Below are positions 44,561-57,200 of a stretch of 64,000 nt of DNA, piece after piece. Position numbers and translations under genes: made by a program. Position 1 is the stretch's first letter. The number at the start of each line of letters is the position of its first letter. The notes beneath the pieces were generated by a model. The model was not told the DNA's origin and did not search any database. It worked only from the letters and a program-made list of their open reading frames with translations. Origin of the DNA: Theropithecus gelada (lineage: Eukaryota > Chordata > Mammalia > Primates > Cercopithecidae); assembly GCF_003255815.1 (NCBI RefSeq), contig NC_037682.1:3128839-3192838 (forward strand), read 5' to 3'.

Positions 44561-45394
44561 CTGTTGCCCTGCTTCTCCGAAGCGGTGAACGCCCTAGGGC
44601 TGGGGACGCACAGGCTCACTGGCCCATAACCGAAGCCGCTTCCTCTGGAGGAGGAAGTCCAGGGGTCCCAGGGTTCTACTTGCTTTTTTCTTCACCCAGC
44701 CCAAAGGGCAATTTTCCCACATTCCCTCAGAAACAGGAAGTTCCCCTACCCACACCGAGCCCATTCATGACAAAAAAAAAAAAAAAAAGGTCTATCCAGT
44801 TTCCTCTGCTCAACCAGTTCCCGGGCTACCTGAGACCCTGCTTCACCTGGAGGAAGACAGTGTAAGTTCCCAGGACCCCCGCCACCCCTCAGCGCCAGAG
44901 GACCCTCAGCCTCCCTCACGCACCTCTGGGCAGTTTGGTAACTCATCCCATCTCCTTCTGCCACTTCACCCTCTAAGCCCTCCCCAGGGAACCCAGGAGG
45001 CATCTGGAAGCTGTTGGGGACAGTCCCTCGCATCTGCCCCATGGAGTAAGGGTTCATGTGGATGCCCATCCTCCCCCAGGAGTCCCAAATCTAAGACACT
45101 CTGAGACTCCTGTCACCCACCCCCACCTTCCTCTGCGGGCCTTTCTGTGCAGTCCTTCCAGGAAATCCTGGCTAGAGCTGGGCTCTCGACTTTGGGCTCT
45201 GGGCTCTCAGCTTGACTGCACCCTCCCCAGGTCCCCAGGGAGGCCAGTGGTGACTATTCTTGAAACCGAGCTTGGCAGAGGATCTGGGGACACGCACTCC
45301 AGATGCAAACACATTTGCACGGTTTCAGCTGGAATCTCCTCGCGCAGGGCACTGCACCCGTGGGCTTGCTGAGAAACAAACTCACAGAAGGCGG
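44561..45394. other. Intergenic, no gene seen
   Basis: Unique sequence with an A run at 44,770-44,788. No gene was recognised. Confidence 0.45.
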
Positions 45395-45979
45395 ATTCAT
45401 TGGACAAAAGGTATTTGGTCCCCAAATTTATTGACGTGTGTGAACGGGAGCCTTCAGGACGAAGACCCAAAGATATGGGGAAAATTGCCATTTTTGATGC
45501 TTAGGCTCAACAAAATATGGACATCCATGAGGGAACACAGATTAATCAAAGGACCTGCGCTAATGCTACTGGACCACAAGGGGAAGCGCAGCGAGGGTTG
45601 TTGGTCTAGATTTCTTGAACTTTCTGAGCAGCATTCCTTCCTTCTGGGCGTGGGGCAGGACCCTCCTGGAATGGGGTCTTATGCCCTACAGTCAAACAAG
45701 GCAGGTCAGATAATTTCTTTATGGCCAGTTTCTGAACACAAAGGTGGAGGGAAAGTTAGAGCAATATTTTTAAGTTTGATGTCTGGCTGTGGGGAAAGGG
45801 GGGCTCCGATTTCTATGACCTGCCCTGGGGAAAATGGATTCTAGTTTCTATGACCAGCTTCGGGGAAGAATGGCGCTGAGAGACAGCAGAGCAAGAGAAG
45901 GTCAGAGAAAAAACCTTTTGCTTCCGAAGCTGCTTCTGAAGCTGCTTCATTTTGGGGTATTATTTTCTGATCCCCGACA
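45395..45979. mobile_element. Probable old endogenous retroviral LTR (family not named)
   Basis: The composition differs sharply from the GC-rich flanks. The stretches 'tcaaacaaggcaggtcagataatttctttatggccag', the repeated 'gatttctatgacc'/'tagtttctatgacc' phrases and the end 'ttttggggtattattttctgatccccgaca' look like a solo LTR closing in CA. No gag, pol or env remnant was recognised next to it. The left boundary is approximate. Confidence 0.5.
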
Positions 45980-46849
45980 CCTGAGCTGCTGAACCAAGGG
46001 TAGCCTGACCTACTCCCACATGACTTAGAATAGCTTCACCAGCCGGCCTTGGGCTACCTGGCTCTGGCCCCCTGCCCACCAGGACTTTGGCCGGCTCTCA
46101 CTTGCCTCTGCAGTGTCTGTCTCACCCTGTCTCACTCCTGCAGTTTTCTGTTCTGTTGAGTGATGATTGACACATGACATTGGTTTTGACATTTGAGCCT
46201 GTGCCCAGCCGCAGGTAGGTGGGGCAGGAGTCCTGAGTGAGCATCTCCCTCCTTAGTGACAGTCAGGGGGCACAGAGAATGGTGCCCAGACCAAGGTCAG
46301 GGCCTGGGCCAAGTGTGCTCAGCACGTGGTGTGTGTGCTCAAGCGGCTCCTGCTGCGGAGGGCGGCATGAAGCCTGTTTACCTGTGTGCCTGCATCTCTG
46401 GTGGCCCCTGCAAGGGTGGGGAAGTGGCAGGCAGGGTGAAATGGGGAAAAGCGGGCTCTCAGCTGCTCCTAGCAGCCTCCGGGTCTGGGGAGAGAAGTGA
46501 GGAGGGGCCCAGAGCTGTTCCCAGAACTGCGCCTGTCTCCTGGTCACTCTTCTGGGGCTCTGTGCAGACCCTTGGCAGGGCCAGGCTACACAACACCCTC
46601 TACCACCTCCCCTTACTTCTTCCCCTAACCCCTCATTCCTCCACTCTCCTCTCCCCGCCCCTGCCTCCCCTCCATCCTCTCCTTCTCTCCATCTCACGGT
46701 CCCATCCCCTGCCCACACTGCCCCTCCTCGAGTTCAGAGTGGACACCTGTGCTGCCTGAGGGTCAGAGTGCCCACTCCAGCAGCCCGGGCACCGGGCAGG
46801 ATCCAAGCTGGAGAGGGCTGGAGCGGGCGAAGCCGGGCACCGGGCAGGC
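45980..46849. other. Upstream region of SLC22A18, no gene seen
   Basis: Sequence becomes C/T-rich (46,600-46,720) before the CpG-dense promoter. Open frames here lack support. Confidence 0.45.
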
Positions 46850-47330
46850 CTGCTGGTGGGCGGGGCATGGGCGGGTCCTTCGAGGGGAGGGGCGGGCTCG
46901 GCCAATGAGAGCTCAGAGACCGCAGCACGGGCGCTCCCGGAACCATTGCAAAGGGCGAGTGCGGGAACTCAGAGCCAGAGGGGCGGTCCCTGTCCCAGGT
47001 CATCCCCCGAAAGGGCCCGGCCCGGGCTCACCCCGGAAGGACGGGTGCCGAGATCACCCGGGAGCGCTCACCCCACCGGCACTCGTGCCCAAGCCCGCCC
47101 CTGCGAAGGCAGGTACCCGAGCACACTCCGGCGAGGGCGGCCCCGGAGCCCCGAACCCCGAACCCCGAACTCCGGCGCAGTGTCGCGCCTCTGCCCAATG
47201 AGGTGCCCCTGACGTGCCTGCTGCGGCTGCCCTGCTCCCCATAGCCTCCCCGCATCCTGGGATGGGGGAGGGCGCTGGGCGCAGCTCCCGGGACCTCAGT
47301 GGGTCTCCCCGCCCTGCCCCACCGGCCTGG
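46850..47330 (+). promoter_or_regulatory. SLC22A18: SLC22A18 CpG-island promoter region
   Basis: A CpG-dense block with GC boxes (GGGGCGGG near 46,887-46,896) immediately followed by CCAAT at 46,902-46,906, and no TATA box. This is the usual layout of a CpG-island promoter, with a start expected about 60-90 nt downstream (near 46,970-46,990). The first, non-coding exon must end at a donor between here and 48.1 kb. The CAG|GTACCC near 47,109-47,115 is one candidate, but I could not fix it. The promoter for the antisense gene known in human could share this island. Confidence 0.65.
47153..47176 (+). repeat. (CCCGAAC)n short tandem repeat
   Basis: Several consecutive 7-8 base units of the CCCCGAAC type inside the SLC22A18 CpG island. 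Confidence 0.85.
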
Positions 47331-48108
47331 GCTCCGTACCTCGGGGCCCAGATGTGCAGTCAGGTGTGAATGTGGCAAAATTTGAGAAAGGCCTCTGCAG
47401 CCGCAAAATCCAGTTCCCACCAGTTGGGGGCCAGGCGGGGAAGAGGGGGAAAGACAGCACTCCGCTGTGGGAGGTGAGGCAGAGCTACCCTGCCTGGGGA
47501 GCCTGGAAGGCTGAGCTGTGTCTCCCGTCCGCACTCCAAGACCATTCCAGAAGCCCCTTGGACCTCTGGCTGCTGGTCACGGGGGAAGGTGGACCTGCAC
47601 TGTGAGAGCTGCACTGTGTTGAGGACAGGTGCAGCTACAGAGCCCTACAGAGGCCCCCCAGGCACAGGGACCCACATCAGCCCTCCGGCCAACAGAAGGT
47701 GCTGATGATTTGAGGTGGACCCAGCCACCACTCTGAGCCTCTGCCTCCCTCTAAAAGTGGGGCATGGTGCCTTCCATGGGGCAACGGGGCACTGAGCCTG
47801 GCCCACCTGCAGGGGTGGGGTGGAGCAGCGTGTCCCTGTCTCCCCTCCCATGGAGACTGTGTGGCTGGAGACCAGAGCTGTCAAAAATAGAGGAGGGGGC
47901 CCCTGATGTGTCCTCTAAAGTCCAGGTAGCGGAAGAGCTCCACTGGGAGGAGTCCTGCAGTGCTGTCCTCTCTTACAGGCAAGGCCAGGCGGGTGCTGCC
48001 TGGGACCCAGTGACTCAGCACCCCCGCCCAGATCAGCTGGACTTTTGCCCCTGCTCCACCAGCCTCCTGCTTGGATCTCTCCTGGGTCTCCCTGCTGTGC
48101 CCGTCCAG
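47331..48108. other. SLC22A18 first intron or 5' region
   Basis: No coding sequence was recognised. The right end is a pyrimidine-rich tract with the acceptor 'gtgcccgtccag' (AG at 48,107-48,108) that opens the first coding exon. Confidence 0.5.
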
Positions 48109-48109
48109 G

Positions 48110-48253
48110 ATGCAGGGAGCTTGGGCTCCCAGGGACCAGGGCCAGTCCCCTGGCAGGATGAGCGCTCTAGGCCGGTCCTCAGTCATCCTGCTCACCTACG
48201 TGCTGGCCGCCATAGAACTTACCTGCCTCTTCATGCAGTTCTCCGTCGTGCCA
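48110..48253 (+). CDS. SLC22A18: SLC22A18 coding exon 1 (residues 1-48)
   Basis: ATG at 48,110 lies one base after the acceptor 'gtccag'. It encodes MQGAWAPRDQ and TM1, ending FSVVP at the donor GTGAGT. The phase is 0 at its 3' end. Confidence 0.93.
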
Positions 48254-51200
48254 GTGAGTAACACACCCCAGCCCCTGCAGCCCCAGCCAGGGCTGTCCCG
48301 CTGTTCCTCCTGCCTTCCATCTGGGCTGTGGCAGAAAGTGGGGATAGGGGCTTCATGCTGCCAGGGTCCCTCCTGGTTGGGACCCCACGCCACACTTAAG
48401 CTGAGTAAGTTAAGGACTCTGCCTCTGGACCCCTGTCAGCACGTCGTGTGCTCCAGCTGCAGTGCCAGCCCTGGGAGAAGCCATGGGGAGGCACCCCACT
48501 TCCCTCCTGGGGGCAGCACCTCCTCAAACCATCCTAGCGCTGTTCCTCCTGCCTCTCACCTGGCAGCCTTTGCCCTCTGGAGTCCCTGCCCCATGGGCTG
48601 TTCAATCTGATCTGGTTCTGGGCAGTTCACCCCTCAGAGAGGCTCTCCTTGCACCTGCCAGCAGCTTCTACCTCTCCCCTCCATCTTCTTGGGTCCCTGT
48701 TGTCCACTAAATGATCTGTGGCGGCAAATTGATCTCAAGCTTTTTCATGCAGGAGATAAAATGCTGTCTTATTTTATTATCTCTGTTGCCAAATGCGGAA
48801 ACATTTCATTGGCAAATTCATGTTAGTTTAGTGTATCATTCAGTAGTCTACAGCACAGTGTGTGGCTCTGGAAGCTGTAATAGTAATGATTAAATTATAT
48901 TCACCAAGTCTGGAGAGGCTTGGGAACAAAGTCTCACATCACCAAGAAGCTCAGGCAGAATCAGGGCCAAGCCCAGGCCTTCCTGCGTTTGCTTCTGGGA
49001 AGCCTGGCGTGGGCTCAGACACCTGCTGTCCTCCTCAGAGGGCTCTCCAGCCCTCAGAGCCTGGACCTGGGCATCTGGGTGGGAGTGGGGATGGGCCTTT
49101 GGCATGATTCCGGGCCTGGCAGAGGCTCCCAGCCCAAAGGTGAACCTAAGGATCCCTCCCCGCTGTGCCTCAGGAGCCCCGCCCACTCCTGCTAAATGGC
49201 TTGGGTCAAGCCCTGAATCTCCTCCCTACCAGTGGGGAAGGCTGGACAGGAGCCTTGGCTTTCTCATCATAAGATGGTAATAACAGTCCCTCCCTGTAGG
49301 GTTGGTGTGGGGAAGAGTGAATGAGAAGTCAGAACCCTTCCCACAGCTGGGTACGGAACACAGGTGGAGTAGCTTTGGCCGCCCATCGACTCTCGTATGG
49401 TGTAACCCTGTGCTGAGTGCCCAGGAGCTGACCCTGATGTCAGAACCTGAAATACTGCAGAGTGTAAAAGTCCTCAACGGTCCATCCCCTCGGAGCTGGT
49501 GGTCTGCACACACAGGGGCTGCAGTGGGAAAGGGGCAAGGTCTTCCTCATAGAAAAGGCAACCTTGGAGCAGGGCTGGAAGGAAGCAGGAGAGGCCCTGG
49601 GGCAGTAGAGAGACCAGAGTGGCCAGAGTGGACAGGTTGAGGCCAGAATAGGACCACACCCCACCTGCTGCTCAAAGAACTCTGGGCTGGTGATGGCCGT
49701 GGAGCAGGTGAGAGGTGGCTGGATTTTGCATATGTTGTCAATGGATTGCTGTGGGTGTGAGAGAAAGCAGGGCTCAGGGAGCGCTGAAGATTTCGGCCTG
49801 AGCCCATAAGGAAGGAGGCATGGACAGGAGGAGAGGCAGTCTTTGGGGAAAGATGGGAGCCCAGTTGGGAACGGGTTGAGTTTGAGATGATTTTAGACCT
49901 CAGTGGAGAGCCGAAGGGAGCTGGACACAAGGCAGTTCAGCACAGAGGCTCTGGGGCCCTGCAGCAAGTAGACGGTCATGGAGTGGGCTCCCCCAGAGGG
50001 CAGGGAGGCTGGAGGTCGGATGAGCTGGGGGAACTGGCAGTGGTGGCAGAGGGGCAGAGGACCCAGCACAGCCCAGAGCAGCAGACCATGGTGGAGGAGG
50101 GAAGAAGCCACCAAAGTAACTGTCACTCCAGTGGGAGGCATGCCAAAGCAGACCACTGGAGGCAGCAGTGGGGGAGAGGGGAGGCAGCAGGAGGCACGGG
50201 CCTGCTCCAAGGGCTGGGAGAGAAGGAAAGAGATGGAAAGAGAGGAGGCTGCAAGGTGAAGCAGCTGCTCAGAGCTCTGCCTGCAAATATGTGGGAGTAG
50301 CTGTAGGGGAGGGTCAAGAGAAGGCAAGAGAAGTAACAGGATGTGAGCTTGCTCCAATGGACATCCCCCAGAAGGGGATTGTGCAGAGAAACTGGGAGAG
50401 TGGAGCACTGGGAGCTTGCTCCAGTGGGCACCCCCACAGAAGGGGACTGTGCAGAGAAACAGGGAGAGAGGAGCATTGGGAGCCCTGCCCTTGAGGAGGC
50501 AAAAGGTTGACATGTGATGCAGGCAGGGAGGATGACTTGGGTAGGCGAGGACAGGTGGGCAGGCATGGGGATGAGAAGCTCAGCATCCTCTATGAACAGG
50601 CACTTCTCAAAAGAAGACCTTCATGCAGCCAACAGACACATGAAAAAATGCTCATCATCCCTGGCCATCAGAAAAATGCAAATCAAAAGCACAACGAGAT
50701 ACCATCTCACACCAGTTAGAATGGCGATCATTAAAAAGTCAGGAAACAGCAGGTGCTGGAGAGGATGTGGAGAAATAGGAACACTTTTACACTGTTGGTG
50801 GGACTGTAAACTAGTTCAACCATTGTGGAAGACTGTGTGGGGATTCCTCAAGGATCTAGAACTGGAAATACCATTTGACCCAGGGATCCCATGACTGGGT
50901 ATATACCCAAAGGATTATAAATCATGCTACTATAAAGACACATGCACACGTATGTTTATCATGGCACTATTTAAAATAGCAAAGACTTGGAACCAACCCA
51001 AATGTCCATCAATGATAGACTGGATTAAGAAAATGTGGTACATTTAAACTATGGAATACTATGCAGCCATAAAAAGGATGAGTTCCTTTGTACACGGATA
51101 AAGCTGGAAACCATCATTCTGAGCAAACTATTGCAAGGACAGAAAGTCAAACACCACATGTTCTCACTCATAGGTGGGAATTGAACAATGAGATCACTTG

Positions 51201-54200
51201 GACACAGGAAGGGGAACACCACACACCGGGGCCTGTCATGGGGTTGAGGGATGGGGGAGGGATAGCATTAGGAGATATACCTAATGTAAATGATGAGTTA
51301 ATGGGTGCAGCACACCAACTTGGCACATGTATACATATGTAACAAACCTGCACGTTGTGTATATGTACCCTAGAACTTAAAATATAATTAAAAAAAGAAA
51401 AAAGAAAAAAAAAGGGAGAGGCTCAGCATCCTCACACTAGCAGCGCAGGGGAGGGGAGGGATGGAGGAGGCAAAGGTTTACTAGGGGAATGTGGGGTGAT
51501 TGTCAGGTCAAGCTCACAAACATAAGGGAGACCTGGCAGACGGGTACTTTCCCATCCTTGCGGGAGCAGGAATGGAGCTGAAGGAAGGACTCTGGGGTTA
51601 GGGGACGGAGGGGTTACTGACTGCCCTTGGGACTGAAGCGCATCGGGGAGAATTCGTGTGGACCAAGGGGGACAGTGGAAAGAAGGGGAGTGGAACCCCA
51701 AGACTGAGTTTAGGGAAAGGTCCAGGGTGGGGGGAGGGGGCAGTGTATTAGCATCTGGGGCTGCCGTAACAAAGTATCCAAAACCCTGGGGGCTTAGAGC
51801 AACAGAAGCCTATTGTCTCACAGTTTGGGAGGCCAGAAGTGTGAGATCAAGGCTCCTTCTGGAACCCACGGGGGAGGAGCCTTCCCAACTCTTCCAGCCC
51901 CTGGGAGCCCGGACATGCCTTGGCTTGTGGCCACATCACTCTGTCTTCCCATGGGTTTTCACAGCATCATCCCTCCGAGTGTGTCTGTGTCCCAAATTCT
52001 CCTCCTAATGAGGACACCGGTCACATTAGATCAGGGCCCCCCTCATGTCCTCACTGTGACCCGAGTAACTCTGTAAAGACCCCGTTTCCTAAGAATGTCA
52101 CATTCTGAGGTTCTGGGGGTTAAGGCATATAAATTTGGGGGGTACACAATGAAGCCCATAATAAGTGACATCACTGGAAGGAGGGTTGGGAACTCAGAGG
52201 CAGGAGCAGGGGGAGGAGTGGCTGCAGGGGGGCCAAAGTCACAGAGAATTAGGGCAAGATAGAAGGGTGTCCCTGGGAGGAATGCTGTCACGGACCTACT
52301 CCTCCCGAGGGGCTGGGGGGCTGGAGCCTCACAGAGCAGACTGTCCTGCTGGGCAATAGGCCACCTCTTGGAGGTCACTTGGGGGCCTTGGGACAATCTG
52401 TTGCTGGCCAGGACAGTGCTGCTGGCTTCCCCACAAAGTTTTGAATGAATGAAGACAAAATGGTGGGGGTCAGGTGCCTCTCTGAGGTGTGCCCTGCAGA
52501 GGGGAAGGACCCTAGAGGCCACCATGAGCTCCCGCCTAGGAAAGGAGTAGCAAGGACCCTAAAGGCCACCACAGGCTTCCGCCTAGGAGAGAAGGAGCAG
52601 GGTCCCCCTGGGAAGGGCCCCTCGATAGTCGTACTGTGTAGTCAACAGAGCTCAGGCCCTTGGTCCCCTGCCACCCCCTGCCCATCCGGGAACCCCAGAT
52701 TCCAGGCCCTGCAGTCTTTCCCAGCCCCTCCCTCTGGCTCCCTCCTGTGTTTCAGTACCTGTCTCGGAAACTGGGCCTGGATTCCATTGCCTTTGGCTAC
52801 CTACAAACCACCTTTGGGGTGCTGCAGCTGCTGGGCGGTCCGGTGTTTGGCAGGTACAGTGTGTGTGTGTACAGGGGGCTCTCCCCACAATGACCCAGGC
52901 CCCTTCTCAGACGCCGTGGGCTCGGACTGGCCAGGTTCCCCGACCCCATACCAGACCCCCCTGGGATGATGGCACTTCTGGGTCCCAGGCCGGTGGGGGT
53001 GCAGAAGAACTTTGGCTCCCAGTAGGCTCCCTGGGTGTCCCACCCACGCCTTCCACTAATCCTGGCTGTGGCCACAGAGACAGTGTGATTGGCGAACACC
53101 TTGTGGCTGTAAGGGCCCATACATAGGCCTGCTGAGACCAGGCAGAAGGGACTTTGGGGGCCCCATACACCCTGGGTCTCAGTGCTGTGGGAACACTGAG
53201 CGTGGACGGGACGGGGACATCCTTCCACAAGCCACAGAGGACAGGGGAGCAAGGGAGACATAATGGGAGCTGCCTCTTCAGAGCAACCGGTAGGCGGAAA
53301 TGAAGGGTTCCGCAGGCAGCAGACCGGCAGAGGTCTGAGGGTTTCCAGTGGCTCAGAACAGGAGGGAGAAAGGCTCTGCTTTCTCAGACCCAACCTGGGA
53401 AACACTTCCTGTAAAACACCGGCCCATCCCTTGGTCCTCTGGGATTCCACCATTTATTTTTACACGGAGTTGGTCTTTGTGCCCTGGGTCAGACTCCCAG
53501 CTCAGTGAAGCTGTCTGCACACAGCCCCACTGGGACGCTGGGGAAACTGAGGCCCTGAGAGGAGGGAGGCCTCCCAGCAGCCGCCCAGGCGTCCCGGCCG
53601 TCCATCCCCATCCGCACTCCAGCCTCCCTGGTCAGCGCCGCTTGGGCAGCCCCTGGACGGGGAGAAGGGGAGACGTGACTGCCTCCGTGAGGGTCTGACC
53701 CGCCCCTTGGACCCCAGGTTTGCAGACCAGCGCGGGGCGCGGGCGGCGCTCACGCTCTCTTTCCTGGCTGCCTTGGCGCTCTACCTGCTCCTGGCAGCCG
53801 CCTCCAGCCCGGCCCTGCCCGGGGTCTACCTGCTCTTCGCCTCGCGACTGCCCGGAGCGCTCATGCACACGCTGCCAGGTAGGGCCTGGGGACTGGGGGC
53901 CAGGTGGGGCCAGGCAGGGGCAGCCTGCGGAGGACCCAGGACACCGCCCGGGAGGTCTGCGTGCGTGCAGGGTCTGGCCCTAAGGGCTGGACAGGGGTGG
54001 GGGCGACGTGGGGCGAGGCTTGTGGAAGGGCAGGTCAGGGGTGGAAAGGGCTTGGGAAGGTGGGTGGGGGAGGGGCCCACCGAGGGGCTTTCCCTGCTCA
54101 GCTCCCCCGCCCCCTCCCCAGCTGCCCAGATGGTCATCACGGATCTGTCTGCACCGGAGGAGCGGCCTGCGGCCCTGGGCCGGCTCGGCCTCTGCTTCGG

Positions 54201-57200
54201 CGTCGGTGTCATCCTCGGCTCCCTGCTGGGCGGGACCCTGGTCTCCGCGTACGGGTGAGTGGCGGGGGCCCGGGACAGAGGCTGCGGGTCAGGACGCCAG
54301 CGGCTGAGTCGGCCCCGCCCCCTCTCGGCCTCTGTTTCCCCTTTTGCTCGTCGGGCGGGCTGGGCTGGGAACCCGCGGGTGCACGAGTGGCCACGTGATG
54401 TCGCTAAAGGGGACACCTGGCTCCGCGCTAGGCCTAGGCCTGACCTCCCGAGCTGGCCCTGGATGGGGCCAGGTGATGTCTCAGTGCTGTCCCGGGCTCG
54501 ACTGAGTGCGAAGCTGTCCACGCACAGCCCCATTGGGACGCTGGGGAAACTGAGGCCCTGAGAGGAGGGAGGCCTCCCAGCAGCCTTCTGCTGGGGACAG
54601 GAGCACCCGGGGACCGGGATGCTGTGGCAGCGGGGCTGAGCTGTTGGACGGTGCCCAGGGTGGAGAGTCCAGGGGGCGCCCAGGCGGGCAGTGGGAGGAT
54701 GGGGGGATGCCAGGCTTCCCATTTGCCTCCTGACGGTCCCTTGCTAGCTGTCCCTGGAGGCTGCGAGGCTGGCCCAGGGAGGGTGCCCCCGGGAGGGGGA
54801 CCACAGCAGGGACTCTGGTGGGATAAGGAGGATCCATGGATCTGCTGCCTCCTTCTGGGAGCTCTTCCTGACTCAGTTTCCTCAGCTCTGAAACGTAAAT
54901 CCTGATAGTAGCGGCATGGTCCTGGGACAGTAGATGAAGTCACAACTGTGCCCTGCCCCCAGCTTTGTATTATACACCCGGGGTCTCCCAGGCCCTGCGC
55001 CAGCTGGCGACCCCCACCCTCTGCTGGCCTGTGAGTTTCCCTGAGGCTCCATTCTGGAGTGGAGTCTTTCTGGCATCTGAACCCCCCTCACATTGGAGAT
55101 GCCCCTTGGCATGAGGCAGGCACTTCTGTGGACAGCAGGCTCTCCAGTCCTGGATGAACTGATCGCAGTTCCCAGGCCAGGCACCCCCAGGACCTCGAGA
55201 CAAACCCTAACAATGGTGGAGGCCACTGGGCGCTGGCGCAGCCCCAGGGATCAGCGCCGGGAGGGCACAGTGGCCTTGTTAGCCCACTTCCTTCTCCGGA
55301 GGGCTCTAGGGCTGTGCTGCAGGCCTTGTTTGAGCCCCTGAACGTTCTCCCAGCATTTTCATTAGAGCCTGGGCTGGGGACTGGTGGCTGCTGATGGCTG
55401 TGAGCAGGAGGTGGAGTAGGGTGGGGTGGGCAGTTTGTCCGAACACCTAAACATTGCCCCCAGGACTCTGGTTCTAGAATACAGTAGCAGACAACACAGG
55501 CTGAGCCCCTGGCATGAATGGAATGTGGTAGGAATTCCCGTAACATCAGGCTGAGCTACATGGAGCAAAAAGTCACAAAGCAGAACGGGGGGCTCAATGG
55601 ATGGGGTCACTAGGGACTGTCCGAGGAGGTGGCATCTGAGTCGAGGCCTGAAGCAGGTGAAGGAGGCAAAGAAACCACAGTGCAGAGGCCCTGAGTGTGG
55701 AAGCCAGGGGGCCGTGTGGCTGGAGGGAGGGAGGAGGGGCAGGCACCAGGCCAGGGTGCCCTGGGTGGCACAGCAGGGGTGAGAATGGGGGGTGAGCACC
55801 CCTGTAGGTAAGGCAGCCATTGTGCCGGCCCAGGTGGGGGAGGATGGTGGCCGGACTAGAGGTGATGGTGGTGAGAGAAAGCAGAGGGCAGATTCTGGCT
55901 TGGTTCTGCCAGTGGGTGGGATGTGGGTGTGAACTCAAGATGGCAGTGTCAAGGCTGTGCCTGACCGTGGGGAGACTGGCAGCCTTGTGCAGAGGCCCAA
56001 GCAGCCTGGGGCACCACTGGGATTTGGGTCTTGTTCGGGCCCAGCCTGGGTGCCTGTCAGGCACTCCAGGGAGCTACTGAGTAGGCACCCAGATAAGGGG
56101 GAGAAACGGGATGCATCTTCAAGTATGGATGACTTGGAGCCCTGCGCCCCCCAGCACTTCATGTTTTGGGGCTGGGAGGCGAGGAGGGAGCATGTCCTGG
56201 GAGCCAAGGGTCACAGGATTTGTGGGGGTCAGGGACCCGTGCCTCTACCACTGGTGGCCAAGGAAGCCACAGTGGCCCAGCATCTGCAGCAGGGAGGCCA
56301 TCCCAGTTCTGAGCACCACCCACCCCCCATGCCAGTGCCAGCTGCAGAAGCCTCATGCAATAGACAGGTCAAGGGAAATGGGGAGACAGGAAAGGGGTTC
56401 GGGAAGTCGTGCTGTAAACGAGAGCAGAGATGGGTCCAGGAGGCTATGCTTAGGGCGGGAGGAGCCATGGGGAGGCATCCCGGGGAGAGGGAAGGGCTGA
56501 TGTGGGAGTCAAGCACATTGCTGGTAGGGTGTCCCTGGAGGATGGGGCTTAGGGCACTTGCGTGGGCAGCTGTGGTGGGACAGCAGGGACCACTCCCCCT
56601 GGAGCCAGGGGGCTGGCAGCTGTGAGGCATGGGGAGCCGGCACTACCCAGGGCCTGCCTCTCCAGGGTGGCCGGGGCGAGGAAGGGCGTGAGAAGGGCAT
56701 GGGGAGGAGCGCTGGGCCCCAGCAGGTGGCTGAGCTGGGCGGCCGCCCTCCCAGGGTGCTGCCCACCCCGGGGACTCTGCCGCCTCAGGGCCCAGCCGCC
56801 TGCTGCCACCTCCTTCCCTGGCCAGCCTTCCTCACCCATTAAGTGGGCCCTCCCCTGCCCTTACCCACAAGGATGCTGGGAGGGTCTGAGCTCGCTCAGG
56901 CGGTGAGTGTGGCCATGATGCTGGAGAGCTCAGCATGCACGCCTTCTGCAGGCCCAGCTACCAGGCCACAGGTCCCCTCCTGTCCTCGCCTGCCCTTTCC
57001 CCCATCCCAGCTGCTGACCCAGAAGACACTACTCATGTCCCTCTCCCTCCCAGTAGCTGCCAAGACGGCCTCTACCTCTGCCCACACCTGCCAGAACATT
57101 CCATTCGCTTCACTGCCTCCATTCATCCCAAGCTCTGAGGCGCTTTACAACCTTGATGGTTCATAACCAGACCAGCTGCGACATTTCCTTTGATGAACGG

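Larger units (their letters stand above)
48254..52755 (+). other. SLC22A18: SLC22A18 intron 1 of the coding part
   Basis: 4.5 kb. It contains a MIR-like piece near 49,200-49,300, an old interspersed repeat (49,560-50,020), a 67-bp tandem duplication, an L1 3' end (50,594-51,412), a reversed MLT1 LTR (51,747-52,165) and a small tandem duplication at 52,505-52,597. An AT-rich block at 48,710-48,905 ('gataaaatgctgtcttattttattatc') stands out from its GC-rich flanks. Confidence 0.8.

Noticed and set aside
50514..51342. Open frames of 126 and 84 codons
   Set aside because: They are the truncated end of L1 ORF2 and its 3' UTR.
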